Part shown: piece after piece, positions 1 to 8,462 of the stretch
Position numbering within the stretch: the stretch's first letter is position 1
How the letters are laid out: every line of letters starts with the position of its first letter
Assembly: GCA_030280995.1 (NCBI GenBank)
Contig: JASXTE010000078.1
Span: 1 to 64,000 of the forward strand
Length of the DNA stretch: 64,000 nt
Direction: 5' to 3'
Source: Hemileia vastatrix
Lineage: Eukaryota > Basidiomycota > Pucciniomycetes > Pucciniales > Zaghouaniaceae
Translations under genes and position numbers: made by a program
The notes under the pieces: generated by a model
What the model saw: only the letters and a program-made list of their open reading frames with translations
The model's database searches: none
Told to the model about the DNA's origin: nothing

Positions 1-2
1 GT

Positions 3-170
3 AATGAAGAGGGAAGGATTGTAGGATGGGGAAGTCAAAAAGAAGACGAGGATGAAGACGAAGAAGAAGAGGAAATTGGAGAAAGAGATTGGAATTTCTC
101 TCAAGAGAATATGCCTTATCTCAGGAAGAGAATGGTTTATGAAATAGCATCTCAAGGTCTGATAGAGTAG
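3..170 (+). CDS. C-terminal end of an unidentified acidic protein (partial)
   Basis: An open frame enters from the left edge and ends at TAG 168-170, giving about 55 residues. It has a run of about 12 Asp/Glu residues, then a mixed hydrophobic/basic tail (NMPYLRKRMVYEIASQGLIE). I do not recognise the family. The frame is open over its whole visible length, and the tail after the acid tract looks like folded protein rather than low-complexity noise. It faces the truncated MFS copy that starts at about 373 on the other strand, so the two are convergent. Only the end of the gene is visible, so function cannot be called. Confidence 0.5.
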   Translation, partial: NEEGRIVGWGSQKEDEDEDEEEEEIGERDWNFSQENMPYLRKRMVYEIASQGLIE

Positions 171-284
171 ATTCTTTGACCCATTGCTTTCTGCCTCCTT
201 AGTTTCTCGTCTCTTCTCCCACTAATGAACTGTCGAATTGTATTTCTATACCCATCAATCAAAGTTCGAACTCATTCAATCTGA

Positions 285-1478
285 AAGCATGAGAGAAGTG
301 ATGCATTGCTATTGTTCGAAAAAGTCGTAACGAGAGGCAAAAGGAATTCTTTGAAAACAAGACTCTGACGATCTACAAGAGGTATCTGTAGTTGCTCTTC
401 GCGGCGAGCTTCAACTCCAATGAAAGCTCACATTCGTCGATAGAGTCTTCAACTGCAGCTCCATCTGATTTGGTACTTGATGAGATTCTATCCAAGATTG
501 AGTTCTGCTTGTTGAGATAGAAGCGAAGGAAGAGAGACAGAACAATTACGACGACGGCCATGCACGCGCAGATCAAGTTGGATTGCCAGTAGGAAGGGCC
601 GTATTTCGCTGGCCAGACGTAGCTGCCAGAGATGTTGCCGAGCTGTGAGAGAGTTTAGAGAGAACAAAGAGAGAGAAGACAGAGAGAAAAGAAAGAGACA
701 GAAGGAAGTCAGAGAGAAAAGAGAGACAGAGAGACAGAAGGTCAGAAGTGATGTTGACGCGAGACCGAGAGAGGCAAAGCTCGACTTTCTTCCCACTTAC
801 TTGACTAAACGCATTAATGAGGGCAATTCCAGCAGATCTTTTATAAGTAGGACGAGGAATGCAACTAAAGCATATGATGGATGTGATGGTGTGAGAGGTT
901 TGTGTGAGTCAGAAAGGGAGGAGATGAAAGTCAAACCAGGCAAGAGATGCAGTCAAACTCACCTAGGAATCCACGAAAGGACGATCACATAGCCTGCGTA
1001 GCTTGAAGCCATGATGAAGAGCGCGAACTATTGAATGAAGAGAAGAAAAGAGAAGGGAGAGAAAGGAGAATGGTCAGAACCGATGACGACGACTCAAAGT
1101 TAATCTCGCTTCTCGAGCGCTGGACTCAAGATGCTCACGAAACGAGCTCCTACGTTAGTCGTGACAGAAGCGATGATGAAGCCAACAATTCCAGGAATGA
1201 AGGGTCCGATAACGTGGAAGCATCTGCAAGAGAAAGCAAAATCGAGTCGGTCAATATGGTCGTTTGTGATTTGGCTGCTGCTTCAGCTCGAGCGAGACTC
1301 CTAGAAAGCTTCTGATCAAAAGGACTTACCTCTCACGAGAACGATCAGAGTGAAAAGCATTGGCAAGGATGCAAAGAAACGCCCAAAACCATGGTCCAAA
1401 GGTGATAATGAGCGTCAAGATGTGATTGTAATCCAAAGTTCCTACCAGAGAAGGGAAGAACGCATTGAAAGAAACTGA
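285..1478. repeat. Left arm of a large inverted duplication (pairs with 4868-6060)
   Basis: Read on the opposite strand, this stretch matches 4868-6060: exons 7 (3' part) to 11 of the MFS gene, their introns, and about 90 bp of 3' flank. The part at 1000-1475 is almost identical to its partner; I saw one mismatch, and the intron is included. The part at 280-960 has scattered substitutions and small indels. The arms are separated by about 3.4 kb holding two genes. Confidence 0.93.
373..1478 (-). pseudogene. Truncated inverted copy of the MFS transporter (C-terminal half)
   Basis: On the minus strand this region encodes the last five exons of the transporter at 3386-5966, with splice sites and the stop codon still intact. 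The last exon, after the ICACMA motif, differs from the full gene at only two residues in 67. Homology stops abruptly at about 1478, inside the equivalent of exon 7, so there is no start codon, N-terminus or promoter. Because the remaining exons are undamaged, the copy is either young or has been refreshed by gene conversion from the full-length copy. It cannot make a transporter by itself. Confidence 0.88.
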
Positions 1479-1599
1479 AATCTCGTGATGTCTCTTCTCT
1501 TGCCGCCAATGAAGTCTCGAGCGTGAGACATCGTGTAATCATCGCGCTTTTGATGATGTCATGAACAGAAGCTAGAGTCATATATGACATCCATCAGTT

Positions 1600-1768
1600 T
1601 AGAAGTATCGTCAAAGGTTCTCGACGCAGGGAAGTCTGACGATACGACAGAGAGAGAGGCTCTGGCTCGCTTTGCTTGATGTCAAAATTTGGCTTCTCAC
1701 ATTCCTCCAAACCACAACTGCGATGCTCACAGTCTCTTTTTATGCGTTGCAATTTGCATTCAGCAGTG
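1600..1768 (+). pseudogene. Second MFS fragment, direct orientation
   Basis: This piece resembles the start of exon 7 of the MFS gene (about 4740-4890) in the same orientation as that gene, but is more diverged. In one frame it reads LALLDVKIWLLTFLQTTTAM, against LALLDVKVWVLTFLLTASVI in the intact gene. It lies right beside the breakpoint of the inverted arm and about 20 bp from the stop of the oxidoreductase gene. It looks like a relic of a different MFS paralogue that once stood here. Too short and unframed to be functional. Confidence 0.72.
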
Positions 1769-1785
1769 TTTTAACGATCATTCAT

Positions 1786-3058
1786 TCAAAATCCCTTCAC
1801 TTCCACAGCTCTACCACTCTCTGAGCTCTCCAGGACAGACTCCAACAATCTGACACACAAAAACCCGTCTTTCAGAGTGCAGTTTAGCTCTTCTTGTCCT
1901 CTCATTGCTCTCACCCAGTGCCGTAACCGTTTGGTGAAAGGAGCTTCCTCGCCTTGATCGGTGGCGAAGGGAATCGCGAAAGGTAGAGATTGACTAGCAT
2001 CCTTGGCCAAAGGTTTCGTCCAATCCCAATCCTCCTTCGAAGTTCCATGATATCTTACGAGATCTGGAAAAGTCATCGAGCCTTGAGTCCCACAAATCGT
2101 ATAAGTCGTCTGATGCGACGAAGGCAGCATCGGGTTTTCTCCAGTGGCTGACTCGAACGAAAAGGGGGAAAGAGCAGAGCTTTTGACCCCAGAGAGAGGA
2201 GAACAGATGACTACTGAGTATCAGATTTGCAAGGGTGGTAAGGAGGTATAGACTCACTCTGAAAAGATAAGCGTTCCAACAGCACCAGATTTGAACTTCA
2301 GAGTCAACGCCCCAGTCTCTTCTACTTCGAAGCCTCTTTCTCTGTCTCCAACTTCGCAGTAAACTTTAGTTATCTCTCCAAAGAGATATCTGAGAAATAA
2401 AAGGATCATTGCAAAAAGCGAGTCAGTGTCAAGATCCTTTTTCTTCGTTCAAAGGATTCACTCACCTCATCAAATCGAGTTCATGAGACAAATTGGTCAG
2501 AATGACTCCACCGCCACCTTCTTTAGTCTGTCTCCAAATTGACTCAGTAAAGTAGGACATCGGTTTCCTGACGCACCATATTGCAGAGATTGTCTTGATT
2601 TTCCCCAAAGTTCCAGAGTCCAAAACGGCCCTCAACTTCAGAATGTAAGGATTGAAGCGCCTATGATGACCCACAAGAATGCTGCCTGATCCCTTGATTT
2701 TTGATGCTTCGATGAGTGGTTCGATGGATTTACTAGTTGAGGAGAGAGGCTTCTCTACCAAAATGTGGATTCCTGCCTTGATGAGATCAATGGATTGAGC
2801 GACGTGAAGACCAGAAGGAGTCGCAACGACGGCTGCTATTGGTAGACTGAGGTTGGATTCTTGAGAACATATTGAGAACAGCTCTGAAAGTGAGGTGAAT
2901 AGAGGAACTTTCAGTCTCGCTGCGAGCTCTGTTGCTGATGGAGTCGGATCGATGATCGAGTGTAGAATGCAGTCTGGATTGTTCTGGATGCTTTCGACGT
3001 GTCGCTTTCCTATGAGCCCAGCTCCTAGAACTGTAATACTGATTCTTTCAGTTGCCAT
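1786..3058 (-). CDS. Gfo/Idh/MocA-family NAD(P)-dependent oxidoreductase
   Basis: Three exons: 3058-2466, 2389-2258 and 2179-1786. About 372 residues, normal for the family. The N-terminus is a Rossmann fold with GAGLIGKRH at residues 9-17. EKPLSS (about residue 95) is the family's cofactor-loop EKP motif, and GHHRRFNPYI follows it. The C-terminal substrate domain holds SATGENP and GTQGSMTF. The start at MATERIS is chosen because the Rossmann strand follows at once. Such enzymes oxidise or reduce sugars, inositols or related polyols; the substrate is not readable here. The gene is divergent from the MFS transporter at 3386 (about 330 bp between starts), suggesting joint control of uptake and oxidation of one compound. 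Exon 3's start was fixed by the conserved SALSPFSFESATGENP reading. Confidence 0.88.
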
Positions 3059-3385
3059 GATGAGGTAGAAAAAGAAGAAGAGAAGATGTCTTCCACCACT
3101 TCGTATAGCTGACGCCTGACGGATGAAGCGGCCGAGCGAGATCCACAGGGGTAAATGTTTTCTTCCACAACGCAGAGCCAAGACCCAACTTGGAAAGGCA
3201 CTTGAACAGAGGAGAGATTTTTAGCGAATAGGCTCGAATTACCCCGCGAAGATCAGACCTTGGGGAAGGGACCGGCGTTAGTAAAAATTGGGAAGAAGAA
3301 GAAAAAGGCCTTCTCTTCTTCTTTCCTTCAGATCTTCTTCCCTTTTCTTTCCTTCTCTTCGAAAACTTCAATCTAATACTCGAAC
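3059..3385. promoter_or_regulatory. Shared divergent promoter region (oxidoreductase / MFS transporter)
   Basis: The 327 bp between the two start codons must hold both promoters. The transporter side has a pyrimidine-rich stretch (about 3290-3360, CTTCTT/CCTTCT repeats) directly upstream of its ATG. The oxidoreductase side has a matching run of TTC repeats, as seen on the minus strand. CT-rich tracts are common in fungal core promoters. No specific operator could be named. Confidence 0.5.
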
Positions 3386-5966
3386 ATGACCAACGACTTC
3401 GAAGACAAAGACAAACAGGCTGGAAAGTACGATGCAGGAGAAAACTTGACCAACGCTGCTACTGCAACTTCCCAAGACGATGACGCTATGGTGCCAACTC
3501 TAGAGGAGCCAAGAAACCTCAGTGAAGAAGAGTTGTTGCTGGAAAAGAAGCTGGTTCGTAAAATCGATCTCAGATTGATGCCATGTCTTGTCTTGGTGAG
3601 TGCAGAGGATCTGTCGTGGGGGTAGGACAAAATTCAAGCTTACCTTTTCTCTCCCTTCTCTCGCCTGCTCAGCTTTACGTTCTGAACTACCTCGACAGGA
3701 ATTCTCCAAGTGCTGCAAGAGATATTGGATTAGAAACAGATCTTCATCTAGTGGGAGCGCAATACCAAACCAGTTCGTATCGCTTCTGATCCCCACGTCA
3801 AATTTTCGTTTCTCTCGATCGCTGCTTACCTCTGACGTTTCTTCGCGAATCGCCTCTCTACAGTCCTTTCGATTCTATACGTTGGATACATTCTATTCCA
3901 AGTGAGTTGCCTTGGCCATGTAGCTCTGATGAGAGAGCTATTCTCAATCCTTCTCGTTTCTTTCTGCTTTCTTCAGATCCCATCCAATTTGCTCTTGGCC
4001 AAGATCGGTAGACCTCGTATCTACATTCCTATCTGTGTTGCTGTCTGGGGGCTAGTCTCAGGATTGTCAGCGGTTGTTCATAACTTCACTGGCCTTCTCT
4101 TAGGTGAGTTCAAGAAAAAGCTGTCTCCCGTCGCCTACCTCGAGTTTTGACCGAATCATTCTTCTCTTCTTCGTCCTTTTTCTACAGTTCGTTTCTTCTT
4201 AGGAGTGGTAGAAAGTGCTTTCTTCCCTGGAGCATTGTTCTTGATCTCGAGTTGGTACACAAAGAAGGAGATGGCAGTTCGAATGTCGATCTTGTACTCT
4301 GGAAGTGTCTTGTCAAACGCCATCAGCGGGTTGATCAGCGCAGGGATTCTATCGATGCCAAACAAAACTCACATTCAACACTGGCGTTGGCTCTTCATCA
4401 TCGGTAAGTGAGAGAATCAAGAACTGATGGCGATGGCATCGTTGAAGATGTTTTTGAGAACCTTTTCTCGACAGTCACTGGACTGATTTTTTCTCGATTC
4501 TTTTCTCTGCTTCATCTATGTTCTTGCTTCTCAGAGGGTGCAATCACTATCTTCATCGGTAGGTCTCAAATGGAAGAGAAAATTGAAATCGGCACACAGG
4601 AGACGAAACAGAGGCAGCTTCTTGACTCCCTTCCCTTCCCTCTCCTCTCCAAATTCGACAGCGTTCCTATCTTACTTCATCCTTCCAGATATGCCAGAGA
4701 ACACAAGGTTTTTGAGCGACAAGGAACGCTCCTTAGCTCTGAAGAGATTGACTCTCGACGCAGGGGAGTCTGACGAAGCAGAAGGAGGAGCTCTTCACGG
4801 ATTGAAGCTCGCTTTGCTCGATGTCAAGGTCTGGGTTCTAACATTCCTTTTAACCGCAAGTGTCATTACTGTTTCTTTCAATGCGTTCTTCCCTTCTCTG
4901 GTAGGAACTTTGGGTTACAATCACATCTTGACGCTCATTATCACCTTTGGACCATGGTTTTGGGCGTTTCTTTGCATCCTTGCCAATGCTTTTCACTCTG
5001 ATCGTTCTCGTGAGAGGTAAGTCCTTTTGATCAGAAGCTTTCTAGGAGTCTCGCTCGAGCTGAAGCAGCAGCCAAATCACAAACGACCATATTGACCGAC
5101 TCGATTTTGCTTTCTCTTGCAGATGCTTCCACGTTATCGGACCCTTCATTCCTGGAATTGTTGGCTTCATCATCGCTTCTGTCACGACTAACGTAGGAGC
5201 TCGTTTCGTGAGCATCTTGAGTCCAGCGCTCGAGAAGCGAGATTAACTTTGAGTCGTCGTCATCGGTTCTGACCATTCTCCTTTCTCTCCCTTCTCTTTT
5301 CTTCTCTTCATTCAATAGTTCGCGCTCTTCATCATGGCTTCAAGCTACGCAGGCTATGTGATCGTCCTTTCGTGGATTCCTAGGTGAGTTTGACTGCATC
5401 TCTTGCCTGGTTTGACTTTCGTCTCCTCCCTTTCTGACTCACACACAAACCTCTCACACCATCACATCCATCGTATGCTTTAGTTGCATTCCTCGTCCTA
5501 CTTATAAGAGAAGTGCAGGTATTGCCCTCATTAATGCGTTCAGTCAAGTAAGTGGGAAGAGAGTCGAGCTTTGCCTCTCTCGGTCTCGCGTCAACATCAC
5601 TTCTGACCCACTTCTCTCTGTCTCATTTTACCCTTCTCTCTGACCTCCCTCTGTCTCTTTCTCTTCTCTTTTCATTCTTTTTGTCTTCTCTCACAGCTCG
5701 GAAACATTTCTGGCAGCTACGTCTGGCCAGCGAAATACGGCCCTTCCTACTGGCAATCCAACTTGATCTGCGCGTGCATGGCGCTGGTTGTGATCGTCTT
5801 GTCTCTCTTCCTACGCTTCTATCTCAACAAGCAAAACTCAATCTTAGATAGAATCTCATCAAGTACCAAATCAGATGGAGCTGCAGTTGAAGACTCTATC
5901 GATGAGAGTGAGCTTTCGTTGGAGTTGAAGCTCGCCGCAAAGAGCAACTATAGATATCTCTTGTAG
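3386..5966 (+). CDS. MFS transporter, allantoate permease (anion:cation symporter) type
   Basis: Eleven exons: 3386-3595, 3673-3772, 3864-3901, 3977-4103, 4188-4403, 4535-4558, 4662-5016, 5123-5207, 5319-5383, 5484-5547 and 5697-5966. The protein of about 500 residues has a soluble acidic N-terminus, then RKIDLRLMPCLVLLYVLNYLDR, the signature entry to TM1 in this family. Next come QYQTILSILYVGYILFQIPSN (TM2) and GRPRIYIPICVAVWG. The last TM helix is followed by a hydrophilic tail ending SNYRYLL. Family members import vitamins, allantoate, carboxylates or other anions with protons; the substrate is unknown here. Exon 6 is only 24 nt. Exons 7 (3' part) to 11 are duplicated in inverted orientation at 373-1478. 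The reading frame is intact throughout. Confidence 0.92.
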
Positions 5967-6060
5967 ATTATTGTCAGAGTCTTGTATTCAAAAACATCCT
6001 TTTGCCTCTCTCGTTACGAGTTTTCAAACACGAACAATAGCAATGCATAATCTCTCTCAC
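4868..6060. repeat. Right arm of the inverted duplication
   Basis: This is the partner of 285-1478 in opposite orientation. It covers the 3' half of the intact MFS gene plus about 90 bp of 3' untranslated sequence. Homology ends at about 6060 on the outer side and at about 4868 inside exon 7. Confidence 0.92.
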
Positions 6061-6447
6061 GCTTTCTCAAGCACGAATGAAATACAGCTTGATGAAAAGA
6101 CTATATAGGCAGATCAATTGGAGACAGTCAAAGCTTGTTCAAAATTCATTCTGTTTCTATTGTGGATTGCATGAAAGTCTATAGCTAGTAATACAGTGTA
6201 AGTGGAACTCAGAGTCCTTGACTCTTTTTGGTGTTGGAAGAGGGTGGCAAAGAAGACTTGGGAAGAAGCGGCCCTATAGGCGAAGACGAAGAAGGTGACG
6301 GGGAAAAAGAAGAAGCTTTAAAGATACAAAATGAAGATGTTAAGAAGTCGAAGTACCATTTGATTGAGAACTGAGGCAGATGAGTCGGTATTGAAGTAGA
6401 TGAAGATCTTGCAGTTGCAGTTTTCATTAGAGATTCTTGCTGCTTCT

Positions 6448-7108
6448 TTACATCTTGTACCACTCGATGTTCAGAACCCCTTTTGACATTGGTCCAAGCG
6501 CTTTGAAAGTTGCCACACTCAAGTCCAAGTCGTACTTTCCACAGCCAGGACATCTGTAAAAACAAAGAATTGAGTGAAAAGAAAGAAAGAGTCAGTTGGC
6601 CAGTCTTCGTTGAGCTCAAGGCGAACGTCGATACTCACGTATCCGCAATGGTGGCGACAACTGATTTTCCAGCATGAGAGATGTGCAGTTTGCCTCCGCA
6701 ACCGGATGCTTTGTCTTTCGAGAAAGAAAGAAAGAAAGAGATGAGAGCAAGGCGAAAAGTCAGTACTGATGACCGGTGGAAGAGGTGACATGTCGATTAA
6801 TTTCCTACTCACGAAGCTGAGAGCTGACGGCAACAATGTGAGCGTTATCAGAGTGAACTTTACCACTGAGAAATAGGAACCGACGAACGAAGTGTGATAG
6901 TGCAAATGGAAGCAATCGAGGAAAACTGGTCAGTCGCACCGCTCATCTTTGCTCGTAGTCTATCCTTCCTCTTCTGAACTCACCAAGAGCCTCTGGTACC
7001 TTTCTGCTTGTACCAAGTTCCCTGACCGGAATGTGTGGCTCGAGGGATTGGTTGTGAGAGGGAGAGAGTAGCTAAGGCTAGACAAGCGAAGAGAGCTGAA
7101 AGTTGCAT
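6448..7108 (-). CDS. Small secreted RlpA/barwin-like double-psi beta-barrel protein
   Basis: Four exons: 7108-6984, 6865-6813, 6714-6639 and 6553-6448. The product is 119 residues. MQLSALFACLALATLSLSQP is a clear signal peptide. The mature part reads GTWYKQKGTRGSCGKVHSDN, then HIVAVSSQL, ASGCGGKLHI, ADTCPGCGKYDLDLS and FKALGPMSKGVLNIEWYKM. This spacing of Gly/Cys and the terminal TCPGCG..DLD..L..F..L....G....W is the RlpA-like / barwin-like fold. In fungi it occurs in small secreted proteins, including the riboflavin-aldehyde-forming-enzyme-like and Asp f 7-like groups. Likely extracellular or wall-associated; binding to polysaccharide is an inference. The lytic residues of true RlpA were not assessed. 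The exon phases agree and there is no frame break. Confidence 0.86.
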
Positions 7109-7639
7109 CTTGTTTGAGGTTGAAGTAGTCTGGTTGATTTGGATCTTGAAATGAGACTGAAAGAATTAGAAGATGAGAAGATTTCGACCTAGAAGTATGC
7201 TTCGAAATTTGCACCTCTCTTTTATACGTCTTCATCTTCTTACAGCCCTACTTTCCAACATGCGCTTCATCTTAGAGCCCTACTTTCACCACAAAAAGAG
7301 GGTCGTCTGAACCTCAAATCGTCGCAGAGCAAGGAACAAGGGCAACCCTGGAATGTTAAAAGTTTTCTCATTCTTCCCTTGGAACTTTCGAATCCAGGCC
7401 ACGTGTGGCGGCTTGTCTTCAATTTGCAGATCCTTTTTGAAAGACCGCCATTGCGAGAAGACAGGAAGCTGACTTTGCGACAAGAGAAAAGCAATCAATG
7501 GAATCAAGTTCAGGAATTTCGAATCTTGAAAGAAGCAGAGGGTGGAAGCTGGAGGAGCGAAGTGGTGTTGACTGCTTTCGAACACCCCTGCGACACTTTG
7601 TTCTAGAATCTCCTCTTCGTTCACCTTTTACTATGCTTT

Positions 7640-8062
7640 ATTTGTGTTTTTAATGGGCCTGAAGCCTTTCTGACTTCAAAGGAGCAGCGAGGGAGAAGAT
7701 TGAACTGGAAGATTCCGCCACTCGCAGAATCTGCGTGAGAAGTGCACAGACTGAAACGAGATCTTCACCATTTTCGACCTCTGCATAGCTCTTGACGCTC
7801 TCGTTTGTAGTTTCTATAATTTTAGCAGAGTTCATGCATACTGAAGTATCTGTCAAAATATCTAGAGAAAGCTTTTGAAGAGAGCAGAGTCGGACACAGG
7901 CCTAAAATACTCGTCGATAGCTTTGGCTGACATGCTTATAATCTCACTTCGAGCTCCAGAATTGCTTATAGAGGTGCATCTCTGTTGCTCTGTGTTTGTG
8001 GTCACTTCTCCTTCTTTATCTCCTACGGAAACCATCTTTGGGGTTCTTTGATGAATATACAA
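7640..8062 (-). pseudogene. Dispersed unknown element or small gene, copy 1
   Basis: Two consecutive minus-strand frames are open here: 8062-7862, ending at FKSFL, and 7856-7650. The DNA closely matches 42620-42870 on the plus strand, across AKAIDEYFRPVSDSALFKSF and SVKSYAEVENGEDLVSV. In copy 2 the first frame continues past the point where copy 1 stops. The two frames may be exons of one small helical protein, or both copies may be decayed. No domain is recognised. Confidence 0.45.
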
Positions 8063-8462
8063 CGCTTAAAATGTCACCAAAACGAAGTTCAAGAGAGTAG
8101 AACCTCGAGAATTTCGTTTATTAGCCACTTCTTCTGACTACTTGTCTGCCCTTTCAGAAAATCGGATCAACTTGTCATCAAAGCTCAGAACAAACTCTTT
8201 CATGCTGTTCAAAGTAGTGAATCAACAATTTCAAAAACAATAGAGACGTCGTTAACGGAGTATGTATACGGACAAAGAGGCGAGAGGACGAAGTGAATTT
8301 TTTCTTGATTTGGCTATGAGAGGGCTTTGAACAACAAAACCGATGGTAGAACAATTGAAAGAACGAGAAACAAATGGGAAAGAGTTGAAGTGTTTTTTGT
8401 TTGAGAGGTGACACAAAAGAGAAAAGTATTGACAAGAGAAATTTACAAGCACACGGATGAGA
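8063..8462. other. Intergenic, 3' flank of the Nbr1-like gene
   Basis: About 400 bp of AT-rich sequence downstream of the Nbr1-like stop codon. Minus-strand frames here run into AT-rich low-complexity peptide and have no supporting splice pattern. I see no gene. Confidence 0.5.

Noticed and set aside
1031..1315. 94-residue frame found at two places (also 5031-5315 on the other strand)
   Set aside because: It is antisense to MFS exon 8 and its flanking introns and is duplicated only because the arms are duplicated.
3058..3181. Longer N-terminus for the Gfo/Idh/MocA enzyme
   Set aside because: The added residues are low-complexity (Phe run) and the Rossmann strand begins right after MATERIS.
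285..6060. Composite transposon with long terminal inverted repeats
   Set aside because: The arms are simply the 3' half of the host MFS gene with its introns. No transposase, short terminal repeats or target-site duplication is seen.
7267..7624. Overlapping minus-strand frames of 75 and 112 residues
   Set aside because: No motif, no consistent splice pattern, and AT-rich low-complexity peptide; lies in the promoter side of the RlpA-like gene.
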